Positions 1 to 12,405 of a stretch of DNA of 64,000 nucleotides are shown one piece after another. Positions within the stretch are counted from its first letter, which is position 1, and every line of letters begins with the position of its first letter. Position numbers and translations under genes: made by a program. A model generated the notes under the pieces. The model saw only the letters and a list, made by a program, of their open reading frames with translations. It did not search any database and was not told the origin of the DNA. This stretch comes from Xanthobacteraceae bacterium (lineage in GTDB: Bacteria; Pseudomonadota; Alphaproteobacteria; Rhizobiales; Xanthobacteraceae): contig JAMLIK010000002.1 of assembly GCA_023954195.1 (NCBI GenBank), positions 558,001-622,000 of the forward strand. Direction: 5' to 3'.

Positions 1-117
1 CGAAATTCGGGCTGTGAGCGCCGCGAAGCCGCGCCTTTTGGTCGCTTGCGTGAAACTTCCCGTTGCGCGAAACTGTTGAAAGACGGGCTGATGATCGTGA
101 ACCAGAAGGATCGACCG
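1..117. other. Window edge, possible end of an upstream gene
   Basis: A plus-strand reading frame entering from the left edge ends at a TGA at 15-17, after codons reading Lys-Phe-Gly-Leu. It could be the tail of an upstream gene, but too little is visible to identify it. The rest of the stretch up to the small gene at 118 shows no recognisable element except the AAGGA ribosome-binding sequence just before 118. Confidence 0.3.
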
Positions 118-309
118 ATGCCGCCATTCGTAGCCTTTGCCGGCGCCCTGGGTGGGCTGGCCGTGGTCCGTTGGGCGTATCGCACCGCCCGCCGGATCAA
201 CGAAGAACTGGAAGAAGCGCGCCGCCTCAGAATGGCGGAAGCTGCCCCGGTGCGGGAAATCCCGACCTTGCGGCGCGACCCGCGGACCGGAACCTACCGG
301 CCGGGATAG
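118..309 (+). CDS. Small hypothetical membrane protein (63 aa)
   Basis: I do not recognise a named family. The N-terminus is a short hydrophobic stretch (about residues 3-17), followed by an Arg/Glu-rich amphipathic helix and a C-terminal basic tail with the motif RRDPRTGTYRPG. This suggests a small inner-membrane-associated protein. I chose the ATG at 118 because an AAGGA sequence lies about seven bases upstream and because the hydrophobic segment then begins at once; an in-frame ATG at 91 is possible. It lies 5' of glyQ in the same direction, separated by nearly 300 bases, so co-transcription is uncertain. Confidence 0.65.
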   Translation: MPPFVAFAGALGGLAVVRWAYRTARRINEELEEARRLRMAEAAPVREIPTLRRDPRTGTYRPG

Positions 310-605
310 GGTTTTCCGACATTCGCACTCGCCCGGCGGTCGAGGTGGGGCATCACCTCGAAACCGGCGAGCGGAGCTTTTCGAGCAAACCTTGAAGTCG
401 CGGAAGCCGCGCGGCCACCATCGGCCGGCGCGCCTTAACGGCTGCTTGCTTCACCGCGCCGTCAAGGCGGCGTGGTGAACGGATTTCGTATCAAATTGCC
501 GGCATTGCGCGGATTGGATTTTCCGGCCGTCGCCTTGATTCCCGAGGAGCCCGCCGATACGGTCCCGCGCGACTCGTGACCTCCGCTCCAATCCAGAAGC
601 CAGCC

Positions 606-1535
606 ATGGACTCCATGCCGCCTCATATGCGTCCCGAACGCTCGTTCCAGGGACTGATCCTGACGTTGCAGCGCTATTGGGCCGACCATGGCTGCGTCAT
701 CCTGCAACCCTACGACATGGAGGTGGGCGCGGGCACCTTTCACCCGGCGACGACCTTGCGGGCGCTGGGACCGAAGCGCTGGAACGCGGCTTACGTGCAG
801 CCGTCGCGGCGGCCGAAGGACGGGCGCTATGGCGAGAACCCGAACCGCTTGCAGCACTACTACCAGTTTCAGGTGATCCTCAAACCCTCGCCGCCGGACA
901 TTCAGGATCTCTATCTGAAGTCGCTCGCCGCCATCGGCGTCGATTCCGCGCTGCACGACATCCGCTTTGTCGAGGACGACTGGGAAAGCCCGACGCTCGG
1001 CGCGTGGGGGCTCGGCTGGGAATGCTGGTGCGACGGCATGGAAGTGTCGCAGTTCACCTACTTCCAGCAGGTCGCAGGCGTCGAATGCGCGCCGGTGGCG
1101 GGCGAACTCACCTATGGGCTTGAGCGGCTGGCGATGTATGTGCAGGGCGTCGAGAACGTCTACGATCTCAACTTCAACGGCCGCGACGGCGCGGAGAAGG
1201 TGACCTATGGCGACGTGTTCCTGCAAGCTGAGCAGGAATATTCGCGGCACAATTTCGAGCATGCCGATACCGCGATGCTGTTCGAGCAGTTTCGGATGGC
1301 GGAGGGCGCGTGCCGCAAGTATCTCGACGCCGGCTGGGAAGGTGGCAAGAAGGAGCGCCACCTGATGGCGCTGCCGGCCTATGACCAGTGCATCAAGGCA
1401 AGCCACGTCTTCAACCTGCTGGACGCGCGCGGCGTGATCTCGGTGACCGAGCGGCAAAGCTACATCCTGCGCGTGCGCGAACTGGCGAAAGCCTGCGGCG
1501 AAGCCTGGATCCACACCGAAGCGGGCGGAGTGTAA
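606..1535 (+). CDS. glyQ: Glycine--tRNA ligase alpha subunit
   Basis: This is the catalytic alpha chain of the bacterial alpha2-beta2 glycyl-tRNA synthetase, which charges tRNA-Gly in the cytoplasm. At 309 residues it has the usual family length and almost every conserved block: the FQGLILTLQ start, [18 protein letters not shown], the [20 protein letters not shown] substrate-binding stretch, and [19 protein letters not shown]. An in-frame GTG at 576 would add ten residues, but the ATG at 606 fits the usual family start better. The beta-subunit gene follows after three bases, so the two are surely co-transcribed. No glycine riboswitch is visible upstream. Confidence 0.97.
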   Translation: MDSMPPHMRPERSFQGLILTLQRYWADHGCVILQPYDMEVGAGTFHPATTLRALGPKRWNAAYVQPSRRPKDGRYGENPNRLQHYYQFQVILKPSPPDIQDLYLKSLAAIGVDSALHDIRFVEDDWESPTLGAWGLGWECWCDGMEVSQFTYFQQVAGVECAPVAGELTYGLERLAMYVQGVENVYDLNFNGRDGAEKVTYGDVFLQAEQEYSRHNFEHADTAMLFEQFRMAEGACRKYLDAGWEGGKKERHLMALPAYDQCIKASHVFNLLDARGVISVTERQSYILRVRELAKACGEAWIHTEAGGV

Positions 1536-1538
1536 GCG

Positions 1539-3614
1539 ATGCCCGATCTTCTGCTCGAACTGTTCTCCGAGGAAATTCCGGCGCGGATGCAGGCGAAGGC
1601 CGCCGAGGATCTGCGCAAGCTGGTCACCGACAAGCTGGTCGCCGAGGGGCTGGTCTATGACGGCGCGAAATCCTTCGCCACGCCGCGCCGCCTGGCGCTG
1701 ACCGTTCACGGCCTGCCGGCGCGGCAGCCCGACCTCAAGGACGAGCGCAAGGGGCCGAAGGTCGGCGCGCCCGAGGCCGCCGTGCAGGGCTTTCTCAAGG
1801 CCACCGGATTGAAGTCGCTCGATGAGGCTAAAATCCAGAAGGATCCGAAGAAGGGCGATTTCTATGTCGCGCTGATCGAGAAGGAAGGCCGTCCCGCCAT
1901 CGACGTGATCGCGGAGATCATTCCCGTCATCATCCGCACCTTCCCGTGGCCGAAGGCGATGCGCTGGGGCGAACGCTCGGCCAAGCCCGGCGCGTTGCAA
2001 TGGGTGCGGCCGCTGCATTCCATCGTCGCGACCTTCGGCATGGAGACCGAGGAGACGGACGTGGTGACGTTCGACGTCGCCGGCATTCAAGCGGGACAAG
2101 TGACGCGCGGTCATCGCTTCATGGCGCCCGCCGAATTCAGCGTGCGGCGCTTCGAGGACTACGAGGCGAAACTGTTCGCCGCGAAAGTCGTGCTCGACGC
2201 GCAGCGCCGCAAGGACATCATCCTCGCCGACGCCAAGGAACTGGCCTTCGCGCAGGGGTTCGAACTGGTCGAGGATCTGGGGCTGCTCGACGAGGTCGCC
2301 GGCCTTGTCGAATGGCCGGTGGTGCTGATGGGATCGTTCGACGAATCCTACCTCGCGATTCCGGCCGAGGTGATCCGCGCCACCATCCGCAACAACCAGA
2401 AGTGCTTCGTCGTTCAGGATGCGAAGACAGGCAAGCTCGCCAACCGCTTCATCCTGGTCGCCAACATCGAGGCCAGCGACGGCGGCAAGGCGATCGTCGC
2501 CGGCAACGAGCGCGTCATCCGCGCGCGGCTGTCGGACGCCAAGTTCTTCTACGAGACCGATCTGAAAACCAAACTCGAAGACCGGCTGCCGAAGTTCGAG
2601 GGCATCGTGTTTCACGAGAAGCTCGGCTCGCAGGCCGAGCGCATCGCGCGCATCGAGCGCTTGGCCGCCGAAATCGCGCCGCTGGTCGGGGCCGATGTGG
2701 AGAAGACCAGGCGCGCCGCGAAGCTGGCGAAGGCTGATCTGCTCACCGAGGTCGTCGGTGAGTTTCCCGAAGTGCAGGGCCTGATGGGGAAATACTACGC
2801 GCTGGCGCAAGGCGAGGACTTAAGCGTCGCGCGGGCGATCGAGGATCACTACAAGCCGCAGGGCCCGAACGATCGCGTGCCGAGCGATCCGGTGGCCATC
2901 GCGGTGGCGCTGGCGGACAAGATCGACATCCTTACCGGCTTTTGGTCGATTGACGAAAAGCCGACAGGCTCAAAGGATCCGTTTGCCTTGCGTCGCGCGG
3001 CGTTGGGCGTTGTCAGGCTCGTTGCCGACAACGCCATTCGCTTGCCGCTGCTTGCGACCTTTGCAAAGGCGGCGAAGCCGCACGATAGCAACGACCTGCT
3101 GGCCTTCTTCGCCGACCGCCTGAAAGTGCAACTGCGCGAGCAGGGTGCGCGGCACGATCTGGTGGACGCGGTGTTCGCGCTCGAAGGCCAGGACGATCTT
3201 CTGATGATCGTTCGCCGCGTCGAGGCGCTGGCGAAATTCCTCGACACCGACGACGGCAAGAATCTGCTCGCCGGCGCCAAGCGCGCGTCGAACATTCTTG
3301 CCATCGAGGAGAAGAAGGACAAGCGCGCCTTCGACGGCGCGCCGGATGCGGCGCTGTTCGTCGCCGACGAGGAGAAGCAACTCGCTCGCGCCATCATTGA
3401 TGTGAAGCGCGAGGCCGGCGAGGCGGTCGCGAAGGAAGACTTCGCGCGCGCGATGGCGGCGATGGCGAAACTGCGTCCCGCCGTCGATGCGTTCTTCGAC
3501 AAGGTGAAGGTCAACGACGACGATCCGAAGGTGCGCGAGAACCGCCTGAAGCTCCTGAACGAAATCCGCGCCGCCACCCGCGCGGTCGCGGATTTTTCGA
3601 AGATCCAGGATTGA
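1539..3614 (+). CDS. glyS: Glycine--tRNA ligase beta subunit
   Basis: The 691-residue beta subunit partners GlyQ and carries tRNA recognition. It starts with the family-typical [18 protein letters not shown] and contains FATPRRLAL, the RWG...WVRPLHSI region, the TIRNNQKCF block, and the HD-like and anticodon-binding (DALR-type) C-terminus around residues 560-680. The start is three bases after the glyQ stop, consistent with translational coupling. The stop codon is followed directly by a truncated copy of a palindromic intergenic repeat, which may act as an RNA-stabilising hairpin; there is no T-run, so it is not a clear terminator. Confidence 0.97.
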   Translation: MPDLLLELFSEEIPARMQAKAAEDLRKLVTDKLVAEGLVYDGAKSFATPRRLALTVHGLPARQPDLKDERKGPKVGAPEAAVQGFLKATGLKSLDEAKIQKDPKKGDFYVALIEKEGRPAIDVIAEIIPVIIRTFPWPKAMRWGERSAKPGALQWVRPLHSIVATFGMETEETDVVTFDVAGIQAGQVTRGHRFMAPAEFSVRRFEDYEAKLFAAKVVLDAQRRKDIILADAKELAFAQGFELVEDLGLLDEVAGLVEWPVVLMGSFDESYLAIPAEVIRATIRNNQKCFVVQDAKTGKLANRFILVANIEASDGGKAIVAGNERVIRARLSDAKFFYETDLKTKLEDRLPKFEGIVFHEKLGSQAERIARIERLAAEIAPLVGADVEKTRRAAKLAKADLLTEVVGEFPEVQGLMGKYYALAQGEDLSVARAIEDHYKPQGPNDRVPSDPVAIAVALADKIDILTGFWSIDEKPTGSKDPFALRRAALGVVRLVADNAIRLPLLATFAKAAKPHDSNDLLAFFADRLKVQLREQGARHDLVDAVFALEGQDDLLMIVRRVEALAKFLDTDDGKNLLAGAKRASNILAIEEKKDKRAFDGAPDAALFVADEEKQLARAIIDVKREAGEAVAKEDFARAMAAMAKLRPAVDAFFDKVKVNDDDPKVRENRLKLLNEIRAATRAVADFSKIQD

Positions 3615-3648
3615 GGATGAATGCCCGGATCAAGTCCGGGCATGACGG
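3615..3648. repeat. Half copy of palindromic repeat family A
   Basis: The sequence reads ATGCCCGGA, a five-base loop, then TCCGGGCAT, flanked by GATGA and GACGG. It is one arm of the roughly 75 bp repeat found complete at six other places in this window, and it begins one base after the glyS stop. Confidence 0.85.
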
Positions 3649-3681
3649 CGTACGAGGTCGGACTGTCCATCGCTCGTCAAG

Positions 3682-4050
3682 CTACTCCACTACTTGCATG
3701 ATCCGCCGCGTGCGTGGATTGACCAGCACCGGCTGCTCGTTGATGATGGTGAAACGGTACGGCGTCGCGCCGTATCGTTGCGGCACGTCGTAATAGGTGA
3801 CGCCGATCTCCGGCAGCACCGACCCGACCTCGACCGGCACATCGACCATATAGGACGGGATGCGCTCCTGCACGACGTATTCGCGGAACCGCGACACCTG
3901 CTCGCGCGGGATGCCGATATAGGGACCGCCGACGGTGCCGCTGTCCTCGACGATGATCGCACCTTGCGCTTGCGCGGCGGACGGCGCGCTGAGGGTCGCG
4001 GCGCCGACGGATGCTGTCAGCGCGGTGACGACGATGAAGGCGTTGCGCAT
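3682..4050 (-). CDS. DUF1236 domain-containing secreted protein
   Basis: This 122-residue protein has a clear Sec signal peptide (MRNAFIVVTALTASVGAATL, cleavage near AQA-QG) followed by one DUF1236-type domain with the family hallmarks YVVQERIPSYMVDVPVEVGSV and IGVTYYDVPQRYGATPYRFT. DUF1236 proteins are small periplasmic proteins of unknown function, frequent in rhizobial genomes. I chose the start because GGAGGA lies just upstream of this ATG; longer upstream reading lacks a signal peptide. It is transcribed convergently to glyS. Confidence 0.85.
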   Translation of the reverse strand: MRNAFIVVTALTASVGAATLSAPSAAQAQGAIIVEDSGTVGGPYIGIPREQVSRFREYVVQERIPSYMVDVPVEVGSVLPEIGVTYYDVPQRYGATPYRFTIINEQPVLVNPRTRRIMQVVE

Positions 4051-4272
4051 GAAATCCTCCTCACTACATTTTCCAAAAAGCGCCGCCGCGGGGCGGCGCG
4101 TGAGTGCGGTCAATGCCGGGAGGCCATTCGCGTTCCGCGGCAAATACGGCGCGGGAGCGGTCATTCGATGAAGCTTTTCGGATCGTCGCGCCGCTGTCGC
4201 GGCGCTCACGGCGATGATAAAAACCGATATGATTCGTGAAGGCGGCTTCAAAACCGTCGGGAGCCAGCAGCC

Positions 4273-4428
4273 ATGACCATCACCGCCGCCCATTTGCCAG
4301 CCATCGTCGCGTTGGTCGCCGGCATCTTGATTCTGCTGATGCCGCGCTTGTTGAACTTCATCGTGGCGATTTACTTGATTTTCGTGGGGTTGGCGGGGCT
4401 CGGCGTTCTGAGGATGTTCCACCTGTAG
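4273..4428 (+). CDS. DUF3096 small membrane protein (51 aa)
   Basis: This short gene encodes an almost wholly hydrophobic protein starting MTITAAHLPAIVALVAG and ending GLGVLRMFHL. Two membrane spans (about residues 7-23 and 29-47) are separated by MPRLLN. Sequence and length match the DUF3096 family of small proteobacterial membrane proteins as I remember it. The function is unknown. It stands alone between the divergent DUF1236 gene and ppdK. Confidence 0.8.
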   Translation: MTITAAHLPAIVALVAGILILLMPRLLNFIVAIYLIFVGLAGLGVLRMFHL

Positions 4429-4579
4429 CGGCGGGCCGTCGCGGCCACGAGGTCGGGCATGGAGCCGCCGGTTGGCGACGGTGCGCCTCGGCCGTCACCG
4501 GCCTCGCGGCTTGCGCGGGTGCGGCAAAACGTGGTGTAAGGCGGGCAATATTTCCCCTCTTACATGACGTTTGGAAGCC

Positions 4580-7492
<2,913 letters not shown>

Positions 7493-7518
7493 GACACCGG
7501 CCTTTCTGAACGATGCGA

Positions 7519-7549
7519 AATGCCCGGAGCCTGCTCCGGGCATTTTTGT
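7519..7549 (+). terminator. Rho-independent terminator of ppdK
   Basis: A ten-base-pair stem AATGCCCGGA / TCCGGGCATT with loop GCCTGC runs into TTTTTGTT. It lies about 27 bases after the ppdK stop. Confidence 0.85.
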
Positions 7550-7623
7550 TGTCGCCTATCGCGCCGTCGTTGGCGCATGATTTGCCTGGATGGAAATGTT
7601 CGCCGTCATCTGCAACACGAAAA

Positions 7624-7746
7624 CCGTCATGCTCCGCGCAGGCGGAGCATCCAGTATTCCGTGCTGGATCAAGTTTCCCACGAACGCGCGCGGACTACTG
7701 GATCGTCCGCCTTCGCGGACGACGACGCTTCGTTTCGCGATGACGG
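7624..7746. repeat. Palindromic intergenic repeat family B (single copy)
   Basis: The element starts CCGTCATGCTCCGCGCAGGC and ends CTTCGTTTCGCGATGACGG. It contains internal hairpins such as GCTCCGC/GCGGAGC, and GTCCGCC facing GGCGGAC-like sequence. Architecture (outer inverted ends, GATC-containing loops) resembles families A and C, but the sequence differs. Confidence 0.6.
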
Positions 7747-7958
7747 TTGAGCGCTTCTCGGACAATCATCCGTTAGCATTTCTTAACCACCGGCGTTGAC
7801 CGGACGTTTACCTGCTTTCGTGACGCGCGATTCAGGGTGTTTCGAGAAAGCCTTGCGCGCCAATGACAACCGGCTTGCCTGTGTCTCGCGCGCATCGCCG
7901 ATTAACTCCCCCGCAACTTTAATGGGCTACTAACGGCAAGGATCGAATTGCATCGAAG

Positions 7959-9401
7959 ATGCGCCTCGATCTGGTGTGTGCGTATGTGTGGCGTTGCGTG
8001 AGCGTATCGATGTTTGTCATGCGTAACGGGCCGAGGGGCGCACGGTTTGCGTCCTTCGGCCTCGGTCTTTGCGTCTTCGCATTGTTGCCGACGGAAGCCG
8101 GATATCAGGACATTGCCTCACTGCTGGCGCGCCAGCCGGGCGTCGCCGAACGCTGGCAGCAGCGGGTGTTCTCGCCGACCGTCGAGACCATTCAGGTCGC
8201 GACCTTCAACTTCGTCCGCCCGATCGGCACGTCGTTGCCGCGCAGCGCCGCCGCCTTGCTGGCGAGCTTTGAAAGCCAGGGCAACAATCTCGTCGGCGCG
8301 ATCACGCGCAATCCGCTGCTGGCGCCGCCACGCCGCTATGAGGCGTCCGACTTTCCCCGCGTCGATCGCAGCATGAAGGGCGATCGGCTGCACGTGGCCG
8401 CGCCGCCGGCCGAGACGCCGGAGGGCGCGCCGCCGCGCGAGCCGGCCGCGCGTTTCGTCGCGCCGGAGAAGACCGCCGCCACGCCGCAACGCGCGCTCGA
8501 TCCCGAACTCGCCGAGGCGCTCAACGCGCCGCCGCTCGCGCAATATGACGCGGCCGCGCCGGTGGATGTCGGTCCGTTCGAGGACAAGGCCGCGGCGTCT
8601 GGCTTCGATCATCCGTCGACGTTGACGCCGTCGCCCGATCCGTTCACGGTCAAGACGGCGAGCCTTTATTTCGGCAGCGACTCCCTCGGCTCCAGCGGCG
8701 AGACGTTGCGAAGCTGGCAGCCCGGCGAGGCGCCGATGATTCTGAGCCCCGCCGTGCCCGATTCCGATCTCAAGGCCACGGCGCCGGGCGGCCCTGCGGC
8801 GGCCTTGAGCGCCGGCGAAAATGTGGCCGGCAAGGGCGAGGTCAACGCCGATCACAAGGCTCGTCCCGCGGCTCATCTCGAGACGCCGGCGGAACGGCTC
8901 GGCCTCGAAGGCAAGGCGCGCGCCAAACAGGAGAAGTGCCTTGCCGAGGCGGTCTATTTCGAGGCGCGGGGCGAGGCGGTGCGCGGCCAGATCGCGGTGG
9001 CGCAAGTGGTGATGAACCGCGTGTTCTCCGGCTTCTATCCGACCACGGTGTGCGGCGTGGTCTATCAGAACGCCAACCGGCACCTGGCCTGTCAGTTCAC
9101 CTTCGCCTGCGACGGCATTCCCGACGTGGTGCGCGAGCCCGACATGTGGGACCGCGCCAGGAAAATCGCCAAGGCTACCCTCGATGGCCAGCTCTGGCTG
9201 CCGGAAGTGGCGAAGTCGACGCATTACCACGCCTATTGGGTGCATCCGTCGTGGGTGCGTGAGATGCGCAAGATGTATCGCACCGGCGTGCATACCTTCT
9301 ATCGCCCGCGCGCATGGGGTGACGGCAGCGAGGCGCCGAGCTGGGGCTCGTCGGCATCGACCGCCGAGATTTCAGCGAAACTGGCCCTGGTCAAGAACTG
9401 A
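7959..9401 (+). CDS. SleB-type cell wall hydrolase
   Basis: The 480-residue protein has an N-terminal hydrophobic segment (about residues 27-47) and a long low-complexity Ala/Pro-rich linker (about 50-310). Its C-terminal SleB domain (hydrolase_2, about 320-445) opens with CLAEAVYFEARGE, carries the presumed catalytic Glu, and continues with AQVVMNRVFSGFYP, CQFTFACDG and THYHAYWVHPSW. SleB-family enzymes cleave glycan strands of peptidoglycan, so this is probably an envelope-anchored hydrolase used in wall remodelling. An internal ATG at 8010 would shorten the N-terminus by 17 residues and still keep the hydrophobic segment. It is monocistronic by spacing. Confidence 0.88.
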   Translation: MRLDLVCAYVWRCVSVSMFVMRNGPRGARFASFGLGLCVFALLPTEAGYQDIASLLARQPGVAERWQQRVFSPTVETIQVATFNFVRPIGTSLPRSAAALLASFESQGNNLVGAITRNPLLAPPRRYEASDFPRVDRSMKGDRLHVAAPPAETPEGAPPREPAARFVAPEKTAATPQRALDPELAEALNAPPLAQYDAAAPVDVGPFEDKAAASGFDHPSTLTPSPDPFTVKTASLYFGSDSLGSSGETLRSWQPGEAPMILSPAVPDSDLKATAPGGPAAALSAGENVAGKGEVNADHKARPAAHLETPAERLGLEGKARAKQEKCLAEAVYFEARGEAVRGQIAVAQVVMNRVFSGFYPTTVCGVVYQNANRHLACQFTFACDGIPDVVREPDMWDRARKIAKATLDGQLWLPEVAKSTHYHAYWVHPSWVREMRKMYRTGVHTFYRPRAWGDGSEAPSWGSSASTAEISAKLALVKN

Positions 9402-9519
9402 GCGGCGGCTCTGGAAGGTTGCCGGGCCTCGCCGCATTGGATAAGTTCGCCGCGTTGGCGGCACGGCGGCGACCGTTCGCTCGACATTCCTTTTTTGCAG
9501 CGGTGACGGGATATCTGAC

Positions 9520-10506
9520 GTGGGCACATTCAAGGCGGTACGGATCGACAAGGCGGAGAAGGGCACCACGGCGGCGCTGACCCAGTTCGACGAGGCGGAG
9601 CTGATGGATGGCGACGTCACCGTCCGCGTCGAGTGGTCCACCCTGAACTATAAGGACGGGCTGGCGCTCACCGGCAAGTCGCCGGTGGTGCGGCGCTTTC
9701 CGATGATCGCCGGAATCGATTTCGCCGGCACCGTCGAGCAGTCCTCGCACCCGAAGTGGAGGGCCGGCGACAAGGTGGTCTGCAACGGCTGGGGCATGGG
9801 CGAGACCCATCTCGGCGCTTACGCCGAAAAAGCGCGCGTCAAGGGCGACTGGCTGGTGCGGCTGCCGGACGGCATCTCGGCGCGCGACGCCATGGCGATC
9901 GGCACCGCCGGCTATACCGCGATGCTGGCGGTGCTGGCGCTGGAGAAGCACGGTTTGACGCCGCAGGACGGCCCCGTGGTGGTGACCGGCGCGGCCGGCG
10001 GCGTCGGCTCGGTGGCCGTCGCGGTGCTGTCGAAGCTCGGCTATCACGTCATTGCCTCGACCGGCCGCGCGGCGGAAGGCGATTACTTGCGCAAGCTCGG
10101 CGCCGCCGAGATCATCGACCGCAACGAACTTTCCGGCCCCGCCAAGCCGCTCGCCAAGGAACGCTGGGCCGGCGGCATCGACAGCGTCGGCTCGACCACG
10201 CTCGCCAATTTGCTGGCGATGACGAAGTATCGCGGCGCCATCGCCGCCTGCGGCCTGGCCGGCGGCATGGACCTGCCGTCGTCGGTCGCGCCGTTCATTT
10301 TACGCGGGGTGTGTCTTCTCGGCATCGATTCGGTGATGTGCCCGCTGGCGCTTCGCGAAGCGGCATGGAACCGGTTGGCGAGCGATCTCGATCCTTCGAA
10401 ACTTGCTGAAATCACTCATGAAATCAGCCTTGACGAGGTGATCGCGGCGGGGCCGAAAATTCTTGGCGGGCAGGTGCGGGGTCGCATCGTGGTGAAGATT
10501 TCCTGA
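9520..10506 (+). CDS. acuI: Acrylyl-CoA reductase (NADPH) / YhdH-AcuI family oxidoreductase
   Basis: This 328-residue zinc-less medium-chain dehydrogenase belongs to the YhdH/AcuI group, which reduces acrylyl-CoA to propionyl-CoA with NADPH (3-hydroxypropionate or DMSP-acrylate detoxification). Hallmarks are [24 protein letters not shown], the [17 protein letters not shown] block, the Rossmann motif [13 protein letters not shown] near residues 154-166, and [13 protein letters not shown]. The frame begins at a GTG; no nearby ATG fits the family start. No DMSP genes lie nearby, so general removal of toxic acrylyl-CoA is the likelier role. Confidence 0.9.
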   Translation: MGTFKAVRIDKAEKGTTAALTQFDEAELMDGDVTVRVEWSTLNYKDGLALTGKSPVVRRFPMIAGIDFAGTVEQSSHPKWRAGDKVVCNGWGMGETHLGAYAEKARVKGDWLVRLPDGISARDAMAIGTAGYTAMLAVLALEKHGLTPQDGPVVVTGAAGGVGSVAVAVLSKLGYHVIASTGRAAEGDYLRKLGAAEIIDRNELSGPAKPLAKERWAGGIDSVGSTTLANLLAMTKYRGAIAACGLAGGMDLPSSVAPFILRGVCLLGIDSVMCPLALREAAWNRLASDLDPSKLAEITHEISLDEVIAAGPKILGGQVRGRIVVKIS

Positions 10507-10625
10507 GCCGCGTTCAGACTTTACCAACCAAGCTGATCCATTCTCGCCATGATTGGTATGGTAAGCAGCGGGTAAAGGTGAGGCGATCGCCTCCTTTGTC
10601 CGCGCTCGGTTGTGTGGAGTTCAGC

Positions 10626-11201
10626 ATGTTCGCGCGTTTTGTGTTGGGTGCCTTGACCATCGGCGCGTTGATCGCGCCCGCCGTCGCCGGCGAAATGAAC
10701 GCCACCGAGGCGCGCAAGTTCGTCATCGGCAAGATCTTCTCCTTCACCTGTTTCGACGGCACGCGCGGCGCCGGACGGATCTTCGACGACGGTTCGGCCT
10801 CGGGCTCGATTCAGTTCAGCGGCTCCGGCCCGACGCGCTATATGCGGCTTCCGGTCAATACCGTGCAGACACGCGGCGAGTCGGTGTGCGCCTCGCTGAA
10901 GGGATTGCCGTTCTCGCCGTGCTTCAACCTCGACAAGCGCGACGAGCGCAGCTTCCGCGGCGCGGTGTCGGGGATGGGCTTCGCTTATTGCGATTTCCAG
11001 CACAAGGGCGCCGGGCACATTCTGATGGCGCGGGCCGTCTCCGGCAGGGGGCCGCGCTCGCTGCATCCGCGCCACGTCAGGTCGGCGGACGCCGCGCCGG
11101 CGGAAGTGGCGACGCGCGTGGAAACGCCGAGGGTCGAGCGCCATAACATCGATCCGGTAAACACCGGCTCGGTGTCGGAACTGCGCCGCTCGACCGACTG
11201 A
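10626..11201 (+). CDS. Hypothetical secreted protein (191 aa)
   Basis: I do not recognise a named domain. The start MFARFVLGALTIGALIAPAVAGE is a good signal peptide with cleavage at AVA-GE. The mature part has four cysteines (in FTCFDG, SVCASL, SPCFNL and YCDFQ), which could pair as disulfides in the periplasm, and a basic, low-complexity C-terminus ending in TGSVSELRRSTD. It runs convergently towards the phosphatase gene, with ten bases between the stops. Confidence 0.75.
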   Translation: MFARFVLGALTIGALIAPAVAGEMNATEARKFVIGKIFSFTCFDGTRGAGRIFDDGSASGSIQFSGSGPTRYMRLPVNTVQTRGESVCASLKGLPFSPCFNLDKRDERSFRGAVSGMGFAYCDFQHKGAGHILMARAVSGRGPRSLHPRHVRSADAAPAEVATRVETPRVERHNIDPVNTGSVSELRRSTD

Positions 11202-11211
11202 TTCTCGCCCT

Positions 11212-11718
11212 TTATTCCAGATCGATCCTGAACGGACGGCCCTCGATCGACAGATCGCCCGGCCCGATCGCGTCGAGCGCGCGCAGCATGCGGCCGTCAC
11301 GGCCGAGCGCGCGGTCGGCCAGCGAGACGATGAGACGATTGGGGTGGGCGCTGGGCGACGCCTCCCGGATTTGCCGCGCGATACTCACCTCGTCGCGATG
11401 CGGATTCAGCGCGCAGACGGTGGCGAAGGCGCTGGCGGTCGAGCGGCTGATGCCGGCATAGCAATGCACCACCAGCGGCGCCCGCCGGTCCCAGCCGCGC
11501 ACGAAGGCCAGCACGCGGTCGACGTGATCCTGCGACGGCGCGACGAAGCCGTCGGCGGGTTCGTTGATGTCGTCCATCGAGATCATCAGGTGGTGGGCCT
11601 CCCGCACCGAGACGGGCCGCCGCACGCGGCTGATGTCGCCCATCACGGTGAGGATGTGGCTGGCGCCGGTCGCTTGCACGGTGGAGGCCAGCGCGGCGAG
11701 CGAACACACGTGAATCAT
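11212..11718 (-). CDS. Tyrosine/dual-specificity phosphatase-like protein
   Basis: This 168-residue protein carries the cysteine phosphatase signature C-x5-R as VHCYAGISRSTA (about residues 83-94) and an upstream Asp-rich loop (MDDINEP) in the position of the general acid. That fits the small protein-tyrosine phosphatase group common in alphaproteobacteria. The substrate is unknown. It lies downstream of the tag/HD group on the same strand with a gap of about 70 bases. Confidence 0.8.
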   Translation of the reverse strand: MIHVCSLAALASTVQATGASHILTVMGDISRVRRPVSVREAHHLMISMDDINEPADGFVAPSQDHVDRVLAFVRGWDRRAPLVVHCYAGISRSTASAFATVCALNPHRDEVSIARQIREASPSAHPNRLIVSLADRALGRDGRMLRALDAIGPGDLSIEGRPFRIDLE

Positions 11719-11787
11719 GCTGAATTTCCCTGTCGTTCGCCCGAATTATAGTCGCCGCGTTCCAGCGGCGAAAGCGGCGGGACCGGG

Positions 11788-12405
11788 TTAGACGTGCAAC
11801 GTCTCGAACCGCGTCAGAAACCGCTTGCCGGCCTTGCCGGCCGACCATGGCGTCAAATAATCCTGTTCGGTGGCGGCGGGCAGCGCCGGGTCGCGGCCGA
11901 ACAGCCGCTTCGCCTCGCTTTCGGAAAAGCCTGCGAGCCGCGTCGCTTCGAGATAGGCGGCGCCGCGATCGGCGGCCTTGATCGCCTGCGTGAAGTCCTC
12001 GGGCAGCACGGCCGGCAGACCGAAGCGGACATGAATCGCGCCGAGCAGGCGCTTCTCGACGGTCTTGTAGGAGCCGCCGATCACCGCCTTGAACGGCGAG
12101 ATCATGTCGCCGATGACATATTCCGGCGCGTCGTGCAGCAAGGCCGCCAGCCGTAGCGACTGGCCGGCGCGCGGCAGTGCCTGGCGCAGCACGGCCTCGA
12201 CCAGCAGCGTATGCTGCGCCACCGAGAAGATGTGCGTTCCCCCGGTCTGGCCGTTCCAGCGGGCGACGCGGGCGAGGCCGTGGGCGATGTCGGCGATCTC
12301 GATATCAAGCGGCGAGGGGTCGACCAGGTCGAGCCGCCGCCCCGACAGCATGCGTTGCCAGACACGGGTGTCGGCCTTCGCGGCACGTACCTTGGATTGC
12401 GTCAT
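11788..12405 (-). CDS. HD-domain phosphohydrolase
   Basis: The 205-residue protein has the HD fold metal ligands: His in THIFSVAQHT, then the paired HD in LAALLHDAPEYVIGDM, then Asp in KAADRGA. It resembles the YfbR/5'-nucleotidase-like HD hydrolases, which act on nucleotides, but the substrate cannot be told from sequence. The start codon overlaps the stop of tag in an ATGA, which fixes the start and points to translational coupling. A longer frame upstream lies inside tag and is ignored. Confidence 0.85.
   Translation of the reverse strand: MTQSKVRAAKADTRVWQRMLSGRRLDLVDPSPLDIEIADIAHGLARVARWNGQTGGTHIFSVAQHTLLVEAVLRQALPRAGQSLRLAALLHDAPEYVIGDMISPFKAVIGGSYKTVEKRLLGAIHVRFGLPAVLPEDFTQAIKAADRGAAYLEATRLAGFSESEAKRLFGRDPALPAATEQDYLTPWSAGKAGKRFLTRFETLHV

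Larger units (their letters stand above)
7493..7958. other. Intergenic region between ppdK and wall hydrolase
   Basis: These 466 bases hold the ppdK terminator, a degenerate palindromic repeat at 7624-7746, and about 200 bases of leader before the hydrolase gene. The leader contains TTAACC (near 7783) and TTAAC (near 7901) motifs, but no convincing full regulator site. I see no further gene here. Confidence 0.6.

Noticed and set aside
462-2810. A 782-codon minus-strand frame across glyQ and glyS
   Set aside because: It is the mirror of two unmistakable tRNA synthetase genes, and its translation (His/Arg/Asp/Gly-rich) matches no family. Similar shadows over ppdK, the antiporter, ribB, hldE and the hydroxylase were dismissed for the same reason.
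4075-4103. A GC-rich hairpin (CGCCGCCGCGGGGCGGCG) as a terminator
   Set aside because: It lies upstream of the minus-strand DUF1236 gene, and no T-run follows the stem on the plus strand, so it is not a convincing terminator.
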